Positions 52,669-62,600 are shown, counted from the stretch's first letter. The stretch is DNA of 64,000 nt from Flavobacterium flabelliforme (GCF_017948675.1 NZ_JAGFBU010000002.1:478939-542938); one strand, 5' to 3'. Notes: generated from the letters alone by a model not told the origin. Numbers and translations are program-made.

Positions 52669-53121
52669 TTAGAGCGATACATTCCTTTTAAAGGCACATC
52701 CTAATTCAATAATTGAATCTGTTTTGGCAATACCAGGAATATTATCTATTTTTTCATAGAGAATTTTGCGCATGTGCTCATGATCTTTCGCAATTATTTT
52801 TATGTATAAAGTAAAAGATCCAGTAATATAATAACACTCAGTAATTTCAGGAACTTTTTTTAATTCTTCTATAATTCTATTAGAATCTTGGTCTTTATTC
52901 AAGGTAATACCGGTGAAGGAACCCCAGTCATAACCCACTTTTTTTTCGTTAATTACGGGCTTAATACCCGTTAGAATCCCCTGTTCAGTAAGTCTATTAA
53001 TACGATGGTGAACCATTGTATTAGAAATCTTTAAATTAGAAGCAATTGCTGAGTAGGCCATTCTTCCATCTTTTTCTAATTCTTTAATAATGTTAATATC
53101 AAATTCGTCTAATATATCCAT
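52669..53121 (-). CDS. Lrp/AsnC-family regulator
   Basis: The 150-residue protein has an N-terminal helix-turn-helix (DGRMAYSAIASNLKISNTMV, residues about 17-36, then HHRINRL) and the C-terminal RAM ligand-binding domain (EITECYYITGSFTLYIKIIA). Such proteins bind amino acids and form octamers. It is divergent from the rocD-arginase operon with 230 bases between, so it is very likely its regulator, with arginine or ornithine as the probable effector. It could also control the cyanophycinase-like operon that starts only 38 bases downstream. Confidence 0.88.
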   Translation of the reverse strand: MDILDEFDINIIKELEKDGRMAYSAIASNLKISNTMVHHRINRLTEQGILTGIKPVINEKKVGYDWGSFTGITLNKDQDSNRIIEELKKVPEITECYYITGSFTLYIKIIAKDHEHMRKILYEKIDNIPGIAKTDSIIELGCAFKRNVSL

Positions 53122-53208
53122 GTTTTATAACTCTTAATTTAAGTATTTATGTAGCTATAAATGTACAGATTATATTTGTTTTTTAAAGATATGTTGAAGT
53201 GGATTTAC

Positions 53209-53323
53209 TATATTTAAAATGACTAAATTTTTATATATTTAAAATAAATAGTAATGTTTTTTTTATTTTAAAAAGTCAAAATTAATATAATGATTGGCAT
53301 ATTGAAAAATAGTACTATTTTTG
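53209..53323 (+). promoter_or_regulatory. Promoter of rocD with upstream repeat boxes
   Basis: TTG (53294-53296), 19 bases, TATTTTTG (53316-53323), 28 bases before the rocD ATG. Upstream, TATATTTAAAAT occurs twice at 53209 and 53234, about 25 bases or more than two helical turns apart, which might be Lrp sites. The boxes are AT-rich and low in information. Confidence 0.5.
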
Positions 53324-53351
53324 TGTTTTATTATATAAAAATCCAAATATC

Positions 53352-54635
53352 ATGACACACATAGAACAAAATCTTTCTTCGAAATCTGAAGCATTGATAG
53401 CAAAAGAGAACCAATATGGAGCTCACAATTACCACCCTTTACCAGTAGTTTTAGAAAGAGGAGAAGGTGTATATGTTTGGGATGTAGATGGAAAGAAATA
53501 TTATGATTTTTTATCCGCTTATTCTGCTGTAAATCAAGGTCATTGTCATCCAAAAATTGTTGGTGCAATGATTAAGCAAGCACAAACTTTGGCATTGACT
53601 TCGCGTGCTTTTCATAATGATCAGTTAGGACCTTATGAAGAGTATGTGACTAATTACTTTAATTTTGATAAGGTATTACCCATGAATACCGGTGCCGAAG
53701 CGGTAGAGACTGCACTGAAATTATGTAGAAAATGGGCTTATGAGGTAAAAGGAATTCCTGAAAATGAAGCACAAATTATTGTTTGTGAAAATAATTTTCA
53801 CGGAAGAACCACTACCATTATTTCGTTTTCTAATGATGAAAGTGCCCGAAAAAACTTTGGACCATTCACAGCGGGATTTATTAAGATACCTTACGATGAT
53901 GCAGAGGCTTTAGAGCAGGTATTAAAATCAACAAAAAATATCGCTGGTTTTTTAGTAGAACCAATTCAAGGAGAAGCAGGTGTTTATGTTCCAACAGAAG
54001 GTTACTTAGCAAAAGCAAAAGCACTGTGCGAGGAACATAACGTTTTATTTATTGCCGATGAAGTGCAAACTGGAATTGCACGTACGGGAAGATTATTGGC
54101 AACTTGTGGAAATTGTGATTGCCAGAATGGTTGTGAAAATAAACCTGAGGTAAAACCAGATATTCTTATTTTAGGAAAAGCAATTTCTGGCGGTGTTTAT
54201 CCCGTTTCTGCAGTCTTAGCGAATGATGCTATCATGAATGTTATTAAACCAGGACAACACGGATCTACTTTTGGAGGAAATCCTATTGCAGCAGCAGTAG
54301 CCATTGCAGCACTAGAAGTAGTGAAAGAAGAAAATTTGGCGAAAAACGCACAGTATTTAGGGGAAGTTTTAAGAAAAGGGCTCAATGAAATTGCTTCTAG
54401 AAATCCATTAATCACATTGGTTAGAGGAAAAGGATTGCTAAATGCGATAGTTGTAAACTGCGATGAGGAGTCTGATTTAGCATGGGATATTTGTATGAAG
54501 TTTAGCGAATACGGATTATTAGCTAAACCAACACACGGTAATAAAATTAGATTTGCACCACCATTAGTTATTACCGAATCTCAGATTCACGAATGTTTAG
54601 GTATTATTGAAAGAGCATTAAATGATTTTAAATAA
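53352..54635 (+). CDS. rocD: Ornithine aminotransferase
   Basis: The enzyme converts ornithine and 2-oxoglutarate to glutamate semialdehyde and glutamate, using PLP. The 427-residue protein has [17 protein letters not shown], the Schiff-base Lys in [16 protein letters not shown], and [16 protein letters not shown]. It carries an insertion with several cysteines ([14 protein letters not shown], about residues 257-270) typical of Bacteroidota OATs, perhaps a metal site. It is followed 8 bases after its stop by the arginase gene, giving a two-step path from arginine. Full length. Confidence 0.95.
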   Translation: MTHIEQNLSSKSEALIAKENQYGAHNYHPLPVVLERGEGVYVWDVDGKKYYDFLSAYSAVNQGHCHPKIVGAMIKQAQTLALTSRAFHNDQLGPYEEYVTNYFNFDKVLPMNTGAEAVETALKLCRKWAYEVKGIPENEAQIIVCENNFHGRTTTIISFSNDESARKNFGPFTAGFIKIPYDDAEALEQVLKSTKNIAGFLVEPIQGEAGVYVPTEGYLAKAKALCEEHNVLFIADEVQTGIARTGRLLATCGNCDCQNGCENKPEVKPDILILGKAISGGVYPVSAVLANDAIMNVIKPGQHGSTFGGNPIAAAVAIAALEVVKEENLAKNAQYLGEVLRKGLNEIASRNPLITLVRGKGLLNAIVVNCDEESDLAWDICMKFSEYGLLAKPTHGNKIRFAPPLVITESQIHECLGIIERALNDFK

Positions 54636-54643
54636 TTGTGCTG

Positions 54644-55603
54644 ATGGACAAAGTTATAAAGTTAATAAAAAACAGATCGGATATTGGTGCTGGAACTCGG
54701 GGATCTGATTTGGGTATTGATGCAATTGAAATAGCAGCTATTAATAAAAATAGTAATTATTTTAATCAATATAAATTTGATGATGTAAAGACCCACAATC
54801 AATCTATCTATGATAAAAACAAAAGTTCTTTTGCAAAAAGAATTGAGCACGTAGTAGAACAGTGTACGAGAGTTAGCAATGCGGTAAAAGAAAATTTGGA
54901 CGAAAATAATTTTCCAATTGTTTTATCAGGTGATCATTCTTCGGCTTTGGGTACTATAAGCGGTATAAAGGATGCATATCCAGAAAAAATTATAGGTGTT
55001 TTTTGGATTGATGCTCACGCAGACTTGCATTCACCATATACTTCTCCATCTGGAAATATTCACGGTATGCCATTGTCAGCAGCACTTTCTGAGGATAATT
55101 TAACTTCGGAAAATACAAATAATGTGGCTCCTGAAACGCAACAGCATTGGGAAAATATGAAAAATATAGGTTGTAAAGGACCTAAAATAATTGCAGAAAA
55201 TTTGATTTATTTTGGTGTTCGCGACACTGAAGAGGAAGAGGATAAGCAAATAGAAAAATTACAAATCAAAAACTATAAAGTAGAGGAAGTACGTTATAGA
55301 GGTTTACAAAATTGTGTAGCTGAAGCATTAGCAAAATTAGAAAAATGTGACGTTTTTTATATTTCATTTGATGTGGATTCGATGGATTGTGATATGATTT
55401 CTTATGGAACAGGAACTCCTGTGCCTAAAGGATTTGATCACCTTGAAATTATTGCTATTATTAATCAAATTATAGAAACAAAAAAAGTGGTTTGTGTCGA
55501 ATTTGTTGAAGTGAATCCTTTACTAGATACAAAAGGGAATAAAATGGCTGAAATTGCTTTCGAAGTTTTAGAAGGCATCACGGAGACCATTAAATTGAAT
55601 TAA
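54644..55603 (+). CDS. Arginase (ureohydrolase)
   Basis: The enzyme hydrolyses arginine to ornithine and urea. The 319-residue protein has all manganese-site motifs: GDHSSALGT, WIDAHADLHSP and SFDVDSMDCDM. Full binuclear ligation is present, so it should be active. Ureohydrolases also include agmatinase and formimidoylglutamase, but pairing with rocD makes arginine the best guess. I use the ATG at 54644; a GTG six bases upstream is possible. No urease is in the window, so urea would be excreted. A strong terminator follows. Confidence 0.9.
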   Translation: MDKVIKLIKNRSDIGAGTRGSDLGIDAIEIAAINKNSNYFNQYKFDDVKTHNQSIYDKNKSSFAKRIEHVVEQCTRVSNAVKENLDENNFPIVLSGDHSSALGTISGIKDAYPEKIIGVFWIDAHADLHSPYTSPSGNIHGMPLSAALSEDNLTSENTNNVAPETQQHWENMKNIGCKGPKIIAENLIYFGVRDTEEEEDKQIEKLQIKNYKVEEVRYRGLQNCVAEALAKLEKCDVFYISFDVDSMDCDMISYGTGTPVPKGFDHLEIIAIINQIIETKKVVCVEFVEVNPLLDTKGNKMAEIAFEVLEGITETIKLN

Positions 55604-55630
55604 AATATTAAACGGATTTTTTAGATAAAT

Positions 55631-55665
55631 AAAAACCCCTTAAACAATTGCTTTAAGGGGTTTTT
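55631..55665 (+). terminator. Terminator of the rocD-arginase operon
   Basis: AAAAACCCCTTAAA and TTTAAGGGGTTTTT form a perfect 14-base stem with a 7-base loop. It may also serve the convergent susD-like gene. Confidence 0.9.
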
Positions 55666-55716
55666 ATTTTAAATGGTTCCCGTCATAGAATTCATTTTTA
55701 TTTTAAATGATATTTT

Positions 55717-57072
55717 TTAATACCCATCATTTTGAACTAAATTTTTATTTACATCTCTTTCTCTTAATGGGATTGGTAAAACAAGGTTATTTGCATTATA
55801 AGCAAGAGAGCCTATGTTTTGTTTTAATCTTTTTGCGTCAAACAAAGCAAATCCTTCAAAGGAAAGTTCTCTTTTTCTTTCCATTAGAATAGTGGCTAAG
55901 TCAACTGAATTAAACAAACTGGCAGTAGCGCGTTCCCTTAATAGGTTAATGTCGTCTAAAGGAGAAAGACCTATTGAAGTACCCTCTCTAAAATTAGATT
56001 CAGCACGAATTAAATGCATTTCGGCTAACCTTAGAAAAGGAATATTACCGTACTGGTTTTTCCATTTTGTGGTACACCAGTTATCTGCCTCGTAGAAGAA
56101 TTTAGAACGTTGATCATTAGAATCATCATAAATATCCCAATGTTGGTTTTCAATACTAATGTCTGGATTTCCAGAGCGCCCCCCAAAATCTGAACCTGCC
56201 CAAAATACATTATAATCATTCGAGCTTGCATCTTGACTGCTTACTTGCCAAGCAAATAAATCCTCGGTTGAATTTTCGGAATTATTAAATACTTTTGAAT
56301 ACGAATTAGCCAAAACCGAACCACTATCGGTAATTACTATATTAGCCATATTGCGAGCATTTACATAATCTCCTTGTTGCAAATATACACGTGCCAAAAG
56401 TGCCGCTACGCTATATTTTGTTGCATATACACCATTGGTTGCCGGTAATAAGGTGTAAGCATCTTTTAAATCAGCAAGTACTTGTTTATAGACTTCATCT
56501 ACAGTATTTCTAGAAGGATAAGTGATTTTAGCGGGATCTAAAATAGGCTCTAATATAATAGGAACACCAAGCTGATTGTTTGCTGTACCCGCTACGTAAG
56601 GCTTGCCAAACAAACGGACTAAATCGAAATAAACCAAACCTCTAAGAAATTTTGCTTCCCCTTTTGCTACGTCCTTATCAGCTGCATTGGTGAAAACCGC
56701 TAAATTATCCAGTACTACATTAGTCTGATTGCTTATTTTATAGGCTCTTAACCACATACTTTCTACAAAACTATTATCTGTTAATATGGCTTTTTCATCA
56801 TATTGAGAAGGTTGTACATAAGTACCGTCCCAATAAAGGTCACCATCATTAGCTAATAATTCTGATGCCAATGCAATTCCGCCTCCATATAAGGCACTTG
56901 ATCTAGCATCTCCGTAAGCATTATTCAAAATTTTCTGAATATTCGACGGAGTTTTAATAGCCATATCAGTTGTTATCGCTTGTTCAGGACTGATAGTAAG
57001 ATTGTCATCACATCCTACAAGAGTGAGTACTAGAAAGGCTACTAAAATTATTTTATAGTTATCTTTTTTCAT
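55717..57072 (-). CDS. SusD/RagB-family nutrient-binding lipoprotein
   Basis: The 451-residue protein has a lipoprotein signal ending LTLVGC (Cys21) and SusD features: helical TPR-like repeats, DLVRLFGKPYV in the N-terminal half, and PFLRLAEMHLIRAE with LLRERA and RKRELSFEGFALFDAKRL toward the end. SusD-like proteins sit on top of the SusC barrel and bind the nutrient, usually a glycan or peptide. I use the ATG at 57072, ten bases after the susC-like stop; an upstream TTG would extend into that gene. No glycosidase is adjacent, so the substrate is unknown. Confidence 0.92.
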   Translation of the reverse strand: MKKDNYKIILVAFLVLTLVGCDDNLTISPEQAITTDMAIKTPSNIQKILNNAYGDARSSALYGGGIALASELLANDGDLYWDGTYVQPSQYDEKAILTDNSFVESMWLRAYKISNQTNVVLDNLAVFTNAADKDVAKGEAKFLRGLVYFDLVRLFGKPYVAGTANNQLGVPIILEPILDPAKITYPSRNTVDEVYKQVLADLKDAYTLLPATNGVYATKYSVAALLARVYLQQGDYVNARNMANIVITDSGSVLANSYSKVFNNSENSTEDLFAWQVSSQDASSNDYNVFWAGSDFGGRSGNPDISIENQHWDIYDDSNDQRSKFFYEADNWCTTKWKNQYGNIPFLRLAEMHLIRAESNFREGTSIGLSPLDDINLLRERATASLFNSVDLATILMERKRELSFEGFALFDAKRLKQNIGSLAYNANNLVLPIPLRERDVNKNLVQNDGY

Positions 57073-57082
57073 GTCTATTTTA

Positions 57083-60000
57083 TTAAAGGTCAATATTTAA
57101 TCCAATAATTATCGTTTTTGCCGAAGGTGCTGAATAAAATGCAATCCCTTTTTGAATGTTTGAATCTCCATTATTATCATAAGATGATTCAGGATCGTAT
57201 CCTTTATAATTGGTAAAAGTTAAAAGATTAACTCCCGTCATGTACAAACGAATTCTATCTACACCTAATTTTTGAATCATTGTTTTAGGTAAGGTGTATC
57301 CAAAGGATAGGTTTCTTAAACGCACAAAATCAGTTTTTTCTAAATAACGAGTAGAGGCTTGATCTCCATTACTACGGCCCCATCTTGCTTGGGGTACATT
57401 AGTAATATCACCAGGTTTTTGCCATCTGTTCATTTGATCTGTGGTTTGATTGTCTTTGTATCTAGCATTACTAGATTGAAATTTCCCAGCTTCGTTGTAC
57501 ATAGAGGCACCCCATTCTCCCTGAAAAGTAAATGAAAAGTCAAAATTATTAAATAACACAGTATTTGTTAGTCCTGTCATTAATGTCGGGTAGGGATTTC
57601 CTGAAATTACCCTTTGAGCATCACTATAATTCTTTGTAGTGGATTTGTCTAATGAGCCATCATTATTTAAAGTATTTTTATAAAATAATGCATCTCCATT
57701 TGCAGGATCTACACCAGCATATTCTACTAAATAAAAAGAGGAAATAGTTTCTCCAACTCTTACGATGTTTTGACCAGAAACGATATCGCCACCAGGTAAA
57801 TTAGTTACTTTATTATCTAATGTTGCTAGATTCAAAGAGGATTTCCAGGTTAATTTATCGGTTTTGATGTTGGTAGTATTTAACACAAATTCAAAACCCT
57901 TATTAGTTAAAGATCCCACGTTACGTGTTAGAGAACTCCATCCAGAGGTACCTGGCAAAGGTTCGTTTAACAAAAGATCATTTGTTTTTTTTACGTAATA
58001 GTCAATTTCACCTGAAATTCTATTATTCAAAAAAGCAAAATCAAGTCCAGCATCTACTTGGTTGGTTTTTTCCCACTTTAAATCTTGATTTACCAATTGA
58101 TATGGATTTATTGCAGACTGTTTATTATAAGAAGATCCGTTAAAAAGACCTAAACTGGCAAAATTTCCTATACCTGCATTTCCGGTAACTCCAAAACTTC
58201 CTCTTAATTTTAATAAATTAATAAAATTACTGTCTTTTAAAAAATCTTCTTGAGACATAATCCAACCAACAGAAGCCGCTGGAAATACACCGTAGCGATT
58301 TGCTGCTCCAAAACGAGAAGATCCATCATAACGTAAACTTCCTTTTATTAGATATTTATCTAAAATAGAAAAGGTTGCTCTTCCGAAATAAGAAAGAAAG
58401 TTGTACTTAGTTCTACTAGAAGAACCTGCTGTAATTTCTGCAGCACTTTCTACAGTTTGAAGATCATCTGAGGCAAAACCAGTTCCAGCAACATATTGTC
58501 TTTTTCGACTGCTTTCTTCAAAACTCATTCCCACAACTAAATCTAATTTGTAGTCTTCTTTAAAAGTTTTATTGTAATTAAAATAATTATTAATACTATA
58601 CTTATCCGATTGAATAGCATTGGCATCGGCATAACCATTTGTTGAAGCAGATTCGGTTAAACTTCCTGCGAAATATTCTTCGGTTTGGTTGTTGTTGTCG
58701 TATCCTAATTCAGTTCTAAAACTTAATTCAGGAATTATTTTATACTCTGCATAGGAATTCATTAATGTTCTAAAAATATTAGCATCCCAACTTCCGTTGT
58801 ATTGTTGCATCAAAAAGTTATAATACAAAGTAGTTTTATTATTGGGAGTAACACCATCATCAAGATATGCAGGCGCTAATGGAGTTTGCGCAACTGCTTG
58901 TAATGGAGTAGTAAAGGAATTATCAGATCCTATTCTGATAATTTTTGTTTTACTCAAACTCGTATTTAAACCAACTCTTAATTTGTCAGAGACTTTATGG
59001 TCTAAATTTCCTCTATAAGAATAGCGGTCCATACTATTTCCTCGAACAATTCCCTCTGTTTTATTATAAGCCCCGGAGAGAAAAAATACCGTTTTACTAT
59101 CTCCTCCCGAAATAGAGAAAGTATGATCCTGAACAGATCCTTTTATTAAAGCTAAGTCTTGCCAATCAGTATCAACCTGACCAGTTCTCCAATCTTTCCC
59201 GTTAGAGTATCCATCAAACACTCCACCTGGCTCCGTCAACCACAAATCATTTGCTCCATATCTATTAGCAGATGCTTCTGTGTAGAGTTCTATATATTGT
59301 GCGGCATTAAGCCATTTCATTTTATGAGTTGCTTCGCTCCAACCCGCTGAGGTATTTATAGCTATTTTTGTATTGCCTGATTTACCTTGTTTAGTTGTAA
59401 TTAAAACCACTCCATTTGTTCCTCTTGCTCCGTATATAGCTGCCGAAGAGGCGTCTTTTAAAATCTCAACAGATTCAATATCATTCGGATTCAAAGAAAT
59501 TAATGGGTTGATAGGTGCAGATGATCCGCTCTCATTATCGTTTATGAGAGGCATTCCATCAATTACATACAAAGGTTCTTGAGATGAAGAAATACTAGAA
59601 ACACCTCTTACTCTCATTTTAACACCACCTTCTACTTTACCATTAATCTGTGTGATTTGAACACCAGCTAATTTCCCGACCATTGCATTCTGAAAATTGG
59701 CAACTGGAACGTTTTCCATGTCCTTTGCAGTGACACGCGCAATGTTATCTGTTAATTTTTTCTTGCTTTGTGTTCCGTAGCCAACGACAAAAACGGTATC
59801 CAATTGGTTTGAATTATCTTCTAGTTTTACACTCATTCCTGCAGATGCTGCAATTTCGAGTGTTTTCATACCAACGAAACTAACAATTAAGATTTGACCT
59901 TTTTTAGTGTTTACAGTAAAATTACCATCAAGATCAGTTTGAGTTGTTATGTTCGATCCTTTTACTATAATATTGGCACCCGGAATAGGGAGTCCACTCC

Positions 60001-60100
60001 TGTCTGTGACTTTGCCTGAAAACCTACTTTCTTGAGCAAATGTTAATTGCATAATAAATACAATTACAATACTCAAAAAATATTTGAATTTAATTCTCAT
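57083..60100 (-). CDS. SusC/RagA-family TonB-linked outer membrane receptor
   Basis: The 1005-residue protein has a signal peptide (FLSIVIVFIMQLTFAQ), a CarboxypepD_reg-like domain (residues about 25-105, GKVTDRSGLPIPGANIIVKG), a TonB box region (DTVFVVGYGTQSKKK), and the plug domain with the SusC hallmark PLYVIDGMPL and SVEILKDASSAAIYGARGTNG. The rest is a beta barrel ending in a typical C-terminal strand (IIIGLNIDL). It imports the ligand captured by the SusD partner. I use the ATG at 60100; the open stretch to 60130 adds ten residues from a TTG. No ECF sigma or anti-sigma gene is near. Confidence 0.95.
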   Translation of the reverse strand: MRIKFKYFLSIVIVFIMQLTFAQESRFSGKVTDRSGLPIPGANIIVKGSNITTQTDLDGNFTVNTKKGQILIVSFVGMKTLEIAASAGMSVKLEDNSNQLDTVFVVGYGTQSKKKLTDNIARVTAKDMENVPVANFQNAMVGKLAGVQITQINGKVEGGVKMRVRGVSSISSSQEPLYVIDGMPLINDNESGSSAPINPLISLNPNDIESVEILKDASSAAIYGARGTNGVVLITTKQGKSGNTKIAINTSAGWSEATHKMKWLNAAQYIELYTEASANRYGANDLWLTEPGGVFDGYSNGKDWRTGQVDTDWQDLALIKGSVQDHTFSISGGDSKTVFFLSGAYNKTEGIVRGNSMDRYSYRGNLDHKVSDKLRVGLNTSLSKTKIIRIGSDNSFTTPLQAVAQTPLAPAYLDDGVTPNNKTTLYYNFLMQQYNGSWDANIFRTLMNSYAEYKIIPELSFRTELGYDNNNQTEEYFAGSLTESASTNGYADANAIQSDKYSINNYFNYNKTFKEDYKLDLVVGMSFEESSRKRQYVAGTGFASDDLQTVESAAEITAGSSSRTKYNFLSYFGRATFSILDKYLIKGSLRYDGSSRFGAANRYGVFPAASVGWIMSQEDFLKDSNFINLLKLRGSFGVTGNAGIGNFASLGLFNGSSYNKQSAINPYQLVNQDLKWEKTNQVDAGLDFAFLNNRISGEIDYYVKKTNDLLLNEPLPGTSGWSSLTRNVGSLTNKGFEFVLNTTNIKTDKLTWKSSLNLATLDNKVTNLPGGDIVSGQNIVRVGETISSFYLVEYAGVDPANGDALFYKNTLNNDGSLDKSTTKNYSDAQRVISGNPYPTLMTGLTNTVLFNNFDFSFTFQGEWGASMYNEAGKFQSSNARYKDNQTTDQMNRWQKPGDITNVPQARWGRSNGDQASTRYLEKTDFVRLRNLSFGYTLPKTMIQKLGVDRIRLYMTGVNLLTFTNYKGYDPESSYDNNGDSNIQKGIAFYSAPSAKTIIIGLNIDL

Positions 60101-60130
60101 TTTTGGTTTATTTAAGATTAGTTGTATCAA

Positions 60131-60492
60131 ATATCTAAATAAAATGTTAAATAAAAATAGTTTTTTGTAAAAATTGTTAAATAAATATGTTTTAAGTCTT
60201 TTTTTTATTTTATAATTAGTTTTTTTGGTTAAAAATGATATTAGTTATATGTTGCAGCGGATTTTGTAACCTAAGATTAGGCTTAAATAGAGAAAGTCTG
60301 GTAATAAACAATATTGTATTTGCTTATAATCAGACTTAAAAGGTGGAAATGAATTATTATATTATGATAACTTTAAAATAATGATTAGTATGGAACTCAT
60401 TAAAATTTGATATTACACCTATAATTTTAGTCTCCTTTTTATTTAGTTAGTATAAAAAAATTGGTAAAATTTTATATGATGTAAATGAAAAT
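60131..60492. other. Intergenic spacer with no gene
   Basis: This AT-rich stretch separates susC from the arsenic cluster. I see only a weak CCTA/TAGG hairpin near 60270 and no clear TAnnTTTG box, terminator or open frame. Confidence 0.5.
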
Positions 60493-61530
60493 TTAATACA
60501 ATTTCCTCTTTAACCAAAAAGCAACATTTACCAAAAGGATTAGAGCTGGAACTTCTACTAATGGCCCTATAACTCCTGCAAATGCTTGCCCACTGTTGAT
60601 TCCAAAAACTCCAATTGAAACAGCAATGGCAAGTTCAAAATTATTTCCAGCAGCAGTAAATGAAAGTGCAACACTATCTCTGTAGTCAGCTCCAATCTTT
60701 TTTGAAACTAGAAACATCAACAAAAACATTATTGTAAAGAAAATTACTAATGGTATTGCAACTCGTACAACATCCATTGGTAAGTCAACAATCATCTCTC
60801 CTTTTAAACTAAACATAATTACAATTGTAAAAAGTAAAGCTAATAAAGTAATAGGTGATACGAATGGAACAAATTTTTGATCAAACCACTTTTTGCCCAT
60901 AAACCTCTGAATGCTATAGCGACTTAATACAGCTAATGCAAATGGAATTCCAAGATAAATACCTACTGTGGTAGCAATTTGCGCAATTGTTATGTTCAGC
61001 GCTAAACCTTTTATGCCAAATAAAGGTAACATAACTTCTAGATAGAAATAGGCGTATAAACTAAAAAAGAAAACTTGAATTAAACTATTTATACCAATTA
61101 GGCCGGCAGTTAGTTCTCTATTTCCCTCTGCTAATTCATTCCATACAATAACCATTGCGATGCAAGGAGCAATCCCAATAATTATTAAGCCTGTCATGTA
61201 TTCTGGATAATCTCTTAAGAAGAAAGTAGCTAATAAAAACATTAAAAATGGACCAATTATCCATGTAATTAGAAATGAAGAGGCTAATAATTTTGGTTTT
61301 TCAAAGATCAATGTAATTTTCGAAAAATCGATTTTAGTCAATGGAGGATACATCATCAAAATTAACCCAATTGCTAAAGGGATATTTGTAGTACCGCTAG
61401 AAAAAGAATTAATGAAAGTGCTACTCGATGGTATAAAATAACCAATTGAAATACCTATTATTATCGCGATAAATATCCAAACAGTTAGGTATTTGTCGAG
61501 AAATTTTATCCTTTTTTTAGATGATTTCAT
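60493..61530 (-). CDS. ACR3-family arsenite efflux transporter
   Basis: The 345-residue membrane protein has about ten hydrophobic segments and matches the ACR3 family, which expels arsenite using the proton gradient. Marks include PLAIGLILMMYPPL, IGIAPCIAMVIVW with the conserved Cys that binds arsenite, and AAGNNFELAIAVSIGVFG. E. coli-type ArsB is unrelated. It is the last gene of the arsenic cluster. A gap of 167 bases separates it from the DUF6428 gene and contains a separate -7 box. No arsenate reductase gene is found in the window. Confidence 0.93.
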   Translation of the reverse strand: MKSSKKRIKFLDKYLTVWIFIAIIIGISIGYFIPSSSTFINSFSSGTTNIPLAIGLILMMYPPLTKIDFSKITLIFEKPKLLASSFLITWIIGPFLMFLLATFFLRDYPEYMTGLIIIGIAPCIAMVIVWNELAEGNRELTAGLIGINSLIQVFFFSLYAYFYLEVMLPLFGIKGLALNITIAQIATTVGIYLGIPFALAVLSRYSIQRFMGKKWFDQKFVPFVSPITLLALLFTIVIMFSLKGEMIVDLPMDVVRVAIPLVIFFTIMFLLMFLVSKKIGADYRDSVALSFTAAGNNFELAIAVSIGVFGINSGQAFAGVIGPLVEVPALILLVNVAFWLKRKLY

Positions 61531-61623
61531 TTTGTGATTTTATTTGAAATAATATAAAGAATATTTCAGTGTTAGTTTGTAATTATTCGCTCTTTTAGGT
61601 TGATTCGCTTCTGTTTTTTTAAT

Positions 61624-61659
61624 AAAGCAACAAATATAAAATTTATCATTTGTTGCTTT
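61624..61659 (-). promoter_or_regulatory. Promoter and hairpin upstream of the ACR3 gene
   Basis: On the minus strand AAAGCAACAAAT and ATTTGTTGCTTT form a 12-base stem with a 12-base loop. The -7 box TATATTTG (61631-61638) lies inside it. It may be an attenuator for the upstream gene, an operator, or a second promoter for the pump. Confidence 0.45.
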
Positions 61660-61697
61660 AGGTTATTGAATTCGCCTACATTCTTTAATTTAAAAAA

Positions 61698-62168
61698 TCA
61701 GCAACAACTTCCTCCAGGAGTACAACTATTAGGTTGACTTGTGATTTCAGATAATTTTACTTTTGGTTTAGATGCAGGAATACCGCATTGATCTTCGGCT
61801 AAACAAGCAGTTTGTTTGTTGATTAAAACAAAAGATTGTCCATTAAAACCCAAATCATATTTTCCAATAGTTTCTGCTTGGTATTCTACTTCAATTTCGT
61901 AGTCTTCTATCCCTAAAATCTTTTCTGAAAGTGCAATAATCGATAGTAATTTCTTTGGTTTCAAACGATGATCAACGTCATTTGCATCCCATAATTGGAA
62001 ATTCGCAACAGTTTCTTTTCTAACTTTACCTCCACAATCAATAAAGTGTTTCGTTATTAGCCCAACTTCGGTCACGTGAAAATGTTCTGGAACAAAGTTA
62101 CCGTTTGGTAATAAAAAAGCAACATTTTCTAATGTACTTAACGCCGTTTTAATTTCTGATAATTTCAT
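61698..62168 (-). CDS. DUF6428 family protein
   Basis: The 156-residue protein resembles the DUF6428 family, which sits in arsenic operons of Bacteroidota. It has the characteristic VPEHFHVTEVGLITK (about residues 26-40) and KETVANFQLWDANDVDHRL. The C-terminal tail SCTPGGSCC plus inner Cys residues (TACLAEDQCGI) suggest metal or metalloid binding. Its exact function is not known to me. It starts 20 bases after the arsR stop, so the two are co-transcribed. Confidence 0.82.
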   Translation of the reverse strand: MKLSEIKTALSTLENVAFLLPNGNFVPEHFHVTEVGLITKHFIDCGGKVRKETVANFQLWDANDVDHRLKPKKLLSIIALSEKILGIEDYEIEVEYQAETIGKYDLGFNGQSFVLINKQTACLAEDQCGIPASKPKVKLSEITSQPNSCTPGGSCC

Positions 62169-62187
62169 TTTTTTATTATTTTATAAA

Positions 62188-62520
62188 TCAACAACATTGA
62201 TTTTTGTTTTTTTCTAAATAGGTATTTATATGGTCAAAGAAAATTTTTAATTTACTAAAACCTTCCTTGTTTAAGCAGTAACATATTTTATTTCCTTCAA
62301 CAGTACCTTTTATAAGCCCTGCATTTTTTAACTCTTTTAGATGCTGAGAAACGGTAGGTTGTGACAAAGGCAGTTCATTTACAATGTCACCGCAAATACA
62401 ACTGTCTACTTTTATTAGATGTTCTATAATTGCAATTCTCGAAGGGTGTCCTATTGCTTTAGTCAATATAGCAATTTGATTTTGTTCTTCAGTAAAACAT
62501 TCTGATTTAGTAGTTCCCAA
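62188..62520 (-). CDS. arsR: ArsR-family metalloregulator
   Basis: The 110-residue winged-helix repressor has the As(III)-binding motif CICGDIV near residue 45 and the recognition helix LSQPTVSQHLKELKNAG. Further cysteines occur near the N-terminus (SECFTEE) and at the end (NKNQCC). I place the start at the TTG at 62520 (MGTTKSECFTEEQ), since homologues begin this way and the longer open frame from 62571 would translate through the promoter and its palindrome. It leads the DUF6428 gene and perhaps ACR3. It should release DNA on arsenite binding. Confidence 0.9.
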   Translation of the reverse strand: MGTTKSECFTEEQNQIAILTKAIGHPSRIAIIEHLIKVDSCICGDIVNELPLSQPTVSQHLKELKNAGLIKGTVEGNKICYCLNKEGFSKLKIFFDHINTYLEKNKNQCC

Positions 62521-62532
62521 GTTTGTATATAT

Positions 62533-62548
62533 TAATATTGCAATATTA
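62533..62548. promoter_or_regulatory. Palindromic operator of arsR
   Basis: TAATATTGCAATATTA is a perfect 16-base palindrome. On the minus strand it falls between TTTG (about 62554-62557) and a degenerate -7 region TAATATAT, so ArsR binding here would block RNA polymerase. Confidence 0.6.
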
Positions 62549-62565
62549 CGATGTTCAAATAAAAA

Positions 62566-62600
62566 GGACAAATGATAATTGTATTAATTATTATTTGTCC
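62566..62600 (-). terminator. Terminator of the HMA-like gene
   Basis: GGACAAAT-G-ATAAT and ATTAT-T-ATTTGTCC pair with one mismatch; the minus strand continues with five Ts. It lies right against the arsR promoter. Confidence 0.65.

Noticed and set aside
55717..60100. Polysaccharide utilisation locus
   Set aside because: SusC and SusD are present but no glycosidase, lyase, sulfatase or sensor gene adjoins them, so the substrate cannot be named and a full PUL is not supported.
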